Shown piece after piece: positions 48,247-64,000 of a DNA stretch of 64,000 nucleotides; position 1 is the first letter of the stretch; the number at the start of each line of letters is the position of its first letter. The notes beneath the pieces are model-generated. The model saw nothing but the letters and a program-made list of their open reading frames with translations, did no database searches and was not told the origin of the DNA. Source of the DNA: Volvox africanus (Eukaryota > Chlorophyta > Chlorophyceae > Chlamydomonadales > Volvocaceae). The translations under genes were made by a program, and so were the position numbers. The DNA is taken from the NCBI GenBank assembly GCA_030268105.1, contig BSDZ01000014.1:2562501-2626500 (forward strand), given 5' to 3'.

Positions 48247-49306
48247 CGGCCTCCTTGGAAAGGGCAGGCCTGTGGCTTTCATTAAACTGTTGTGGTTCTG
48301 ATCAGAGTTCTTTCCTTGTCCGTTCATTGACCTGTTCATTTATCTCCGGGTCTTCACCGCTTGGTGCCCTAGGGTGCAGGGCTCAACCTATCTTGTTCGC
48401 CGGGGCCATGCAGGCTGCAGATTCTGGTAGCGCTGCCAGCGGAGTGCAAGGTTGTGACTGGTACCCCTTCTACTCGGGTTTTTCAGTGCCCGGTGTTATT
48501 CGGATCCTGCTGTTTAGGTTAGGGAGAATTTAGAGTGATGAGGCACCTGCCCCGGTCTTAGGTGAGTCGGGCGGCGGGCCGCATGGTCGGGCGGCGTCTG
48601 GTGTAAGTCGGGCGGCGGTACGGCTGCGTTTTAGCAGTCAGCCAACAGCTAAGTCACATCTTGGGTTAAATGCGTAATGTCTATGACCAGGTTCTCCAAA
48701 CCCATGAATCCATTGTTTTTCTTACCACACACACGAGGTGCAGTATGTGTGTTCATCAGGTGACGGCGAATGAGGGACCCCTACACGGTAAGCCGCCAAA
48801 ACTGATAGGGTGAGGGGTTGAGGGTTCTCGATCGCCAATTTGGCAGGGAATCCAACCTGGTGTCTTGAGTGGTCACTTCTGAATATCCCCTGCCTAGGCT
48901 CCTGCTGTTTCTCAAAGTAAATCACAACGTTTCCTGCTGCTGTTATTGTGTATACCCTCAGCCTGTTTCTGACCAAAAGCTGGTCTGTTAAACAGGCTTG
49001 AAACCGTGCGTGTGTGGTTGATCGCTTGCCGATCTCATTCCACGAGCGCGTTGGGAGTCGCATGTATGCGGAAACAGATTATGCCATCACGTGATATACT
49101 GTTACACTGGAGGAACGCGGCTGTTGCCGTACCCTTATGTTATTAATGGTAGAGTCATTGGCCCCTGCCATTGCGCTGGTCTATAGTGTCGAAGGTTGTG
49201 TGCATAGCCTTTTATTCCGATGGACTAGCCAGCATTAGTGATTTGTGATATTTTGATGGCTTCACCAATATGAGGCAGGGAGGGATAGAAGAGTGTATAG
49301 AGGTGT

Positions 49307-49468
49307 GTGTAGGATAGGGGGGTACATCACCCGTGGCCACTAACCTGGCAGTCCCTACCTTCCCCGGTGTTTTCGGGGCACCCTCATCCAGTCTCCCATG
49401 CCGACTTCTCCGAAATCAGTGGTTTTCCCAGGTTCAGCACCCACCACCAGCATCCAGCGGAATCTGCC
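49307..49468 (-). mobile_element. Retroposon-like dispersed repeat, copy C, with 19-bp target-site duplication
   Basis: About 162 bp are nearly identical to copy B, differing mainly by one extra T near 49372. Both sides carry the same 19 bp, gaagagtgtatagaggtgt, at 49288-49306 and 49469-49487. A long direct repeat of this kind is typical of target-primed insertion by LINE machinery. Relative to copy B the right end is truncated, so the element probably lies on the minus strand, 5'-truncated, ending in CCTATCCTACAC. No coding capacity: a SINE or the tail of a LINE. Confidence 0.85.
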
Positions 49469-50580
49469 GAAGAGTGTATAGAGGTGTTTGTGAGGGAGTA
49501 GACGGACTAACGGACGGACCATGTTTCCCTCCAACGGCGCGGTATGTGCCCGGTAAGCGGTGTAGACAGGCACGAGTTTTCTTTTGTATGTGTCTCTGTG
49601 TGTGTGGTATGTGGTCCGCATCCCGGATACACTTTTCCTCTTTAATATTTTGAGAGGGATGGGGGTGTATGCGGCCGTTCGTTTTGCTTTACTCGCGTAT
49701 TGTTTGGAGGATGAACTTGACTAGCGATGTTGGCTACACCAGGCTAATAGCCCACACCAGGTGTTCGGGTACCTCTAGTTTAGATCCGCTGGGGGCACCC
49801 TGTCGCAGCCAGCGACGTAATATAGGGTCGTTAGGGCGGTTATGAAAAGCCAATAAGTGCGCTGATGGCTTTGCTGCGATTTCCCAGGAAGACTAAACTT
49901 TAAGGAATAGATTACAATTCTTGCAGCTTGGGGTGGTGTGGGCGGGAAGATTCCGCCCTTAGGATTGCCTCAGCAGGGTCACTTTAAGTGCGATAAGATG
50001 GCGGGAAGTGGAGCGGAGAAGTGGAGAGAGTAGCGGAGTTAGAGTGGTAGAGACGTGGAGTTGTTATGGACAAATGAACTGGCCTGCCAATGAGCGCTTG
50101 TCCGTGGCCGCAGTGGCAGCTCAGGGGCGATCCCGGATCACGCATCAAGACCTAAAAGAGATAGGAACAGATCTATACCCTAATACTTGACCCTGTCGCA
50201 GCCCATCCTAATACAATATTTTATCTATATTTCATATAAAGACTGATAACCATGGCTTAGGGACGTGTTGGCTGGTCGACTGCTTGACAGGTTGGCCGAT
50301 GGGTAATTCTTCGTGGCGGTTACTCTGTCACCATGTGTACGGACCCATCCTGGAAACCCGTTTTTTCTCCTTATGGGATTGAAAATTCTCAATTTGAATT
50401 TGACATCTTCCTGGGGCCTTAGCTCGGTCCTTTTGTTACAGTAAAAGGAACACCAGTACACCACCGATTTTGTGGTAGTTGCCAGAACATGGAATACATC
50501 ATAAAAATGAATCAAATGATTATTGAATGAATTGAATAATAACCCCTTAAATATCGAAGGCGTACCCGAACGTCGAAGCC

Positions 50581-60111
<9,531 letters not shown>

Positions 60112-60975
60112 GTGAACGTCCGGGGTGCGGAATGAGGGCAAAGCTGACTACGCGGGGAATCCAGATGCGCAGCGCGCAGTTGGCGTGTTCCGTGGTCGGA
60201 GGGAGGCAGCTGGCGGGAGGTTCGGTGAGGGAAATGGGTATTTCTGTATATGTTTGATGTGTTCTTATGACTCGATAGGGAAGCAAGCGACCCAAGGAGG
60301 AGTGGGTAACAGCCACGATAGCTGGGAAAATAGCTTTCCTCCATCTCGTCGCTGAAAGGCACACATAGATCCCAGAGTGTGCATTTTTGTGTGTACATGG
60401 TATTCGCGATGTACGAAGATTTGGATTGGTCGCACATATTGTTGCGACGTGCGTGCGTGTGTGTATGTGGTGTTCGCATCTGTATGACTGTGAGTATTCG
60501 TACATATATTGAAATCAATAGATTTTGTGGGTTTAGGAGTTTTGGCAACGTCCGTGGTCCCCTGTTAATCGTACCGGATGCAAGACATTCTCCCATCACC
60601 CTTTTACAGTACCTGATACAAACCTGACACCGCCAAACGCCTGTCATTCACACGATACATCGATGAGTGGCCGGAAACAGGTCAGGATGTGGGCCTCGAC
60701 AACACGTGTCCCCAATCCCCAATGATATCATTTATCCACGCAGAGTTTTGCATACGGCCCATCAGAACCTAAGACACAATACACACAAGATTAACCTATC
60801 CTAAAAGACGTGTTTTTCAATTCAACGGACGGCTTTTACGTCACTTCCCCCCAGTGAAATGCAGGGTGTTTGGGTCTGTCGCTTCGCGCCTTTGTGACGA
60901 CCACAATTAACACACGCCGCTGTCGCCACAACTCGTAACCTAATCGTAACCTAATGGGAGCGCCATACGCCCACC

Positions 60976-61004
60976 ACTATCATCATCATCATCATCATCA
61001 TCAT
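60976..61004. repeat. (CAT)n trinucleotide repeat
   Basis: Nine to ten ATC/CAT units in non-coding sequence. Confidence 0.9.
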
Positions 61005-62107
61005 AAAAATACTCGCACAAGTCGACCCCCTTGGCTCCTTCCTCGGCTTCTTCACCTCCTCAGACAGCGTAACATCTGGAGGAGGATCTTCCCGGCCACC
61101 CATTCATCCATCTATCCATTACCCCTGCCGCTGGCTTGCCGTTGCGGAAGCGCGCACCATTTAAGCGCACAATATATAGCTCACCAACGAGATCGCAGCT
61201 TGGGCCGTCTGGCGATGGCTGGGGAGAGCTTCCTCCAGGTGTGTGTGGGAGGAAGGTGGGGCCAACCTCTTACCATCCAGAACGTCTTAACGATGCAAGA
61301 AACTCAGTTATGGAGAAGGTGTTCCTGGTCAGCTGCGAATATAGAGAGAAACAGAGAAAGACAGAAAAAGCCACACCATGTCATGTATCTTCGGCAACAA
61401 CCCTTACAGGGCACGTCTAGTATTTGTATGTTTTGCTCACACACGCAGCACGCATATCGTGGTCATGCACGTAATAAGACGCGGCCCACAACGCGGAGGT
61501 TAAGTCATGCCAAGTCAGATCTTTCATAACCAGGTTTCGGTCTTCATGAGTCAGGATCACGTCCTCTTGATGGTTGCGGTTCTGATTCCGGATGACTAAG
61601 CACTTTCCATTCGCCCTCACGTCACTCCTCAGACAGACCGATAAACAGACAGACCGACACAGAGACACACAGCACTCTGTCCGGTGTTCCCCAAACCCGA
61701 CCCTCGCAGTCTCGCCGTAAGCAGGCTGCGCACCCTCTCCCTTCCCCGCTGGCCCCCCTCAGCCCGACGGCGCTGACATGCGATCGCTCGCTCCCTCCGT
61801 CTGACCCCATTTCGCCAGCACCTTACGCCCATCACTCCTAACACCCCTATCCCGGTGATAAACTGGCCCTTTCCTTCTTCCCACCTTGCGAACCCAACTA
61901 ATGCGGATATTGAGACAGACGCTGCCAGACCCTTCGACAGAAAGAGGTCCACGGACCCTCCCTCCTTGCCTAACCGACCTGGACAGCACCACTGGCCCCG
62001 TCCCCGCGAGATGATCAGCTCTAGCCGCCGTCAATCACAAACCTCGACGTCACGCTCTCTCTGCCACCAGCACCAGCACCAGCACCAGCTATTGCTGGTG
62101 GATGGTG

Positions 62108-62112
62108 TTACA
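62108..62112 (-). terminator. Possible polyadenylation signal TGTAA of the translocator gene
   Basis: TGTAA on the minus strand 30 nt after the stop codon at 62142. The position is unusually close for an algal gene, so a later signal may be used instead. Confidence 0.35.
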
Positions 62113-62141
62113 GATGGTGGTGCTGCACCCGGTGGTGCCCC

Positions 62142-63807
62142 TCACCACCAGCCCAGTACCTTCCATACCGGCATCCCCACCAGCGCCCAGATGCCCAGTC
62201 CCAAGAAGCCGCAGATGGCGCCCATCCCAAACACCTCGTTCAGGCGCATGTACCCCGAGCCATAATACACGGCAGCCTGGCCCGAGGCGTAGTGGGTGAT
62301 GGAGCCGAAGAGGTTGACGGCGTAGGCCAGAGACATCGCAGCCAGGACTGGCGGGACGCCTGGAGTGAGCGGGATGGGGGTGATTGGGAAAGGAGGAATT
62401 GTCGGAGGGGCTTCGCTGCAGAAAATAGGGCGGTCATAATGCAATGGGGGATAGGTCGGGGGATGCTCGTGATTGGGCTCCGGAGCATGCTGACAGCAAC
62501 GACAGGAGGAAACAAACGACTCCTGTCTTCAGAGCTGCTGCCTGCTTCATACCCGTCCTTTCCGTCAGAGGATCGCCAAAATCCGCAGAGAGATACGACA
62601 TCCGCGCATAAGTACGACGGAAACGCATACATACACACATGGACACGCAAAGATAGAAATACACACATACGCACACGTAGTTCCCGACTTTCTTTTCGCG
62701 TTCGTTCAATTCGCGTGCATCCGTTTTCTTCTGATAGTCACAAACACTGTGAGTATACGCGCACTAACACCGTGAGTTGCACCCGACTGGACCCGTACGA
62801 CCGCATAATGAAGGGGTCCCCCGCTCCTACCCGACGCAAGCATCATGGCACAGAAGGCGCTGTAGAGCGCTCCCACGTGCGCCGTCTGCGAGGCGAACAT
62901 GTAATGGATGACGAAGAAGGCGGCGTGCAGGAGGCCGAAGATGGGCAACCAGCCCATGTTGAGGCCTGCGGGACGGAACGGGTTGCCGCCGGCATCAGTT
63001 TGGGGGACGAGGCGGGGGAATGTGAAAGAGGTTCACAGGAAGTCACTTGGTGTCAAACCAAAACTATTTACCTGCTTAAATGACTCCTTTCCCGTTAAAC
63101 CTTTATAAACCGCCTTATCGCCATAGAACCCTTTCTCTGACTGCGTGGGTCTGAAGGACTCCGGACAGAGCGCTGTCTGTCTGTCTGTCTGTCTGAGGAG
63201 GTGACGTGAGGGAGACTGGAAAGCGCCCACAATCTCGTCGTCTAACCCAGCAGCACCCGCACGCTGACGCGCATCCACCCTCATACCCGCAGCCTGCTTC
63301 CTGGTTAGTGCACAGCGCCCACCCATGATCTTAAGCTCCCTTTGGTATCCGGCCCCACACCCTTACCCTACGCCCCTACGCCACACCAATTCACCCACAG
63401 CGCCCGCGGACCCATCGCTATGACTGGATCTCGGTCCTTGTTCTTTCCTATCCACAGGTATTACGGCCGCAGCCGCAGCCGCACTCATGAATCCACAACC
63501 AAGCCCCGGTTGTCTCACCGGTCAGAAGACCGCCCATAGAGTTTGCGAAGGCAGAGATGACCCCCATAGAGTTGAGCTGCCCTGACATTCCAATCAGCAC
63601 CGCAAACCACACCAATGTGTCCCAGGCGGGGGTGTAGCTCAAGCACTCCCGCCAGGTCAGCACGCCCGTACACAGCAGACCGCATAGCCCTAGCATGGCC
63701 GCCAGCACCGCCGACACCCCCAGCTGCTCCCCAAACATCCACATCACAAGAGCGGCTCCCATCACTATGGCCATGATGGACTCGTCGCGTGACATAGGGC
63801 CCATAGC
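62142..63807 (-). CDS. Plastid 2-oxoglutarate/malate translocator (DiT, SLC13/DASS family), C-terminal part
   Basis: Three exons join in phase: 63807-63519, 62965-62831 and 62359-62142, covering the last ~213 residues. The protein sits in the inner chloroplast envelope and exchanges 2-oxoglutarate for malate, linking plastid ammonia assimilation and photorespiration to cytosolic carbon. Family motifs: GPMSRDESIM, WMFGEQLGVS..LAAMLGL, AWDTLVWFAVLIGMSGQLNSMGVI, FFVIHYMFASQTAHVGALYSAF, and the C-terminal NLFGSITHYASGQAAVYYGSGY, ending WALVGMPVWKVLGWW. Several hydrophobic spans are evident. The first exon starts after an AG at phase 0, and sequence from 63808 to the edge has no obvious coding frame, so the N-terminal transit peptide and first membrane spans lie beyond the window. 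DiT1-type versus DiT2-type cannot be decided from this part. Confidence 0.93.
63173..63195. repeat. (CTGT)n tetranucleotide repeat
   Basis: Five to six CTGT units in the intron between the first two visible exons of the translocator gene. Confidence 0.9.
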
Positions 63808-64000
63808 CTGTTTCAACGAAATTGGTTCACCGGCCAGACAGTTGGTAAAATTGAGGGAGGTATGGAGGGTGCTGTTTATACGGTGTATTCAGTAAATGCC
63901 GGAATCGATACTGCATAGTCAACGACTTGAAGATTATCAATGCTCGGTTGGTCAAGCGCCCTGCAATGGAAAGCAATGGGTTCGGGGTTTCGGGGTACGT
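63808..64000 (-). other. Probable intron of the translocator gene at the window edge
   Basis: The minus-strand exon beginning at 63807 is preceded by a good acceptor (TTGAAACAG). The sequence to the right edge shows no frame resembling the family, so it is most likely intron. Confidence 0.6.

Larger units (their letters stand above)
46135..50580. other. Intergenic region, 4.4 kb
   Basis: Between two plus-strand genes, this contains the cyclase 3' untranslated region, a 26-bp tandem duplication (48195-48246), retroposon-like copy C (49307-49468), and presumably the promoter of the gene starting at 50581. Several frames of 100-170 codons run through it, but none shows family resemblance or a splice pattern. 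Confidence 0.5.
60112..62141. other. Convergent intergenic region, 2 kb
   Basis: Between the ends of the large plus-strand gene and the minus-strand translocator, so it holds both 3' untranslated regions. A (CAT)n run lies at 60976-61004. No gene was recognised. Confidence 0.5.

Noticed and set aside
62292..63083. 263-codon plus-strand frame
   Set aside because: It covers the antisense of two translocator exons and the intron between them. The minus-strand reading matches the SLC13/DASS family.

Overview
The window is nuclear DNA of a green alga, most likely a volvocine (Chlamydomonas/Volvox relatives). This rests on intron-rich genes with GT-AG introns, a PsbR gene, a chloroplast 2-oxoglutarate/malate translocator, a Chlamydomonas-style guanylate cyclase, TGTAA polyadenylation signals, and very long Gly/Ala/Ser/Gln-rich protein stretches. 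I cannot name the species.

Layout, left to right. 1-1.4 kb: no gene seen. 1.4-4.0 kb (-): fatty-acid hydroxylase/sterol desaturase family protein, divergent from 4.6-8.5 kb (+): mitochondrial-type biotin synthase. 10.8-18.7 kb (-): EHD-type membrane-remodelling ATPase with an N-terminal EH domain, 15 coding exons. 18.7-21.7 kb: mostly non-coding, with one candidate 67-residue membrane protein. 21.7-22.7 kb (+): PsbR of photosystem II. 25.2-33.2 kb (-): NOP14, a small-subunit ribosome assembly factor; three of its introns carry four copies of a ~95-nt RNA with box C/D snoRNA features. NOP14 is head-to-head (275 bp between start codons) with 33.5-34.2 kb (+): ARPC4 of the Arp2/3 complex. 35.3-46.1 kb (+): a very large guanylate cyclase. 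46.1-50.6 kb: no confident gene. 50.6-60.1 kb (+): a ~1,499-residue protein with an EF-hand-like loop and two p25-alpha/TPPP-like segments, followed by low-complexity sequence. 62.1-63.8 kb (-): 3' part of the plastid dicarboxylate translocator, which continues past the right edge.

All exon models were assembled by hand from reading frames, GT-AG (once GC-AG) borders, phase agreement and family resemblance. In the genes called with high confidence, every listed exon joins in phase. A retroposon-like repeat family occurs three times (1.9, 24.1 and 49.4 kb), one copy with a clear 19-bp target-site duplication.

The genes do not form a single pathway; this is ordinary eukaryotic gene order. The most interesting item is the NOP14-hosted set of structured RNAs: a ribosome-biogenesis gene whose introns appear to produce four near-identical small nucleolar RNAs. 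The flanks (1-18.7 kb and 50.6-64 kb) are rich in CA/GT runs, G-runs and microsatellites; the middle (about 18.7-50 kb) is not. This suggests a block of different history or an assembly join.
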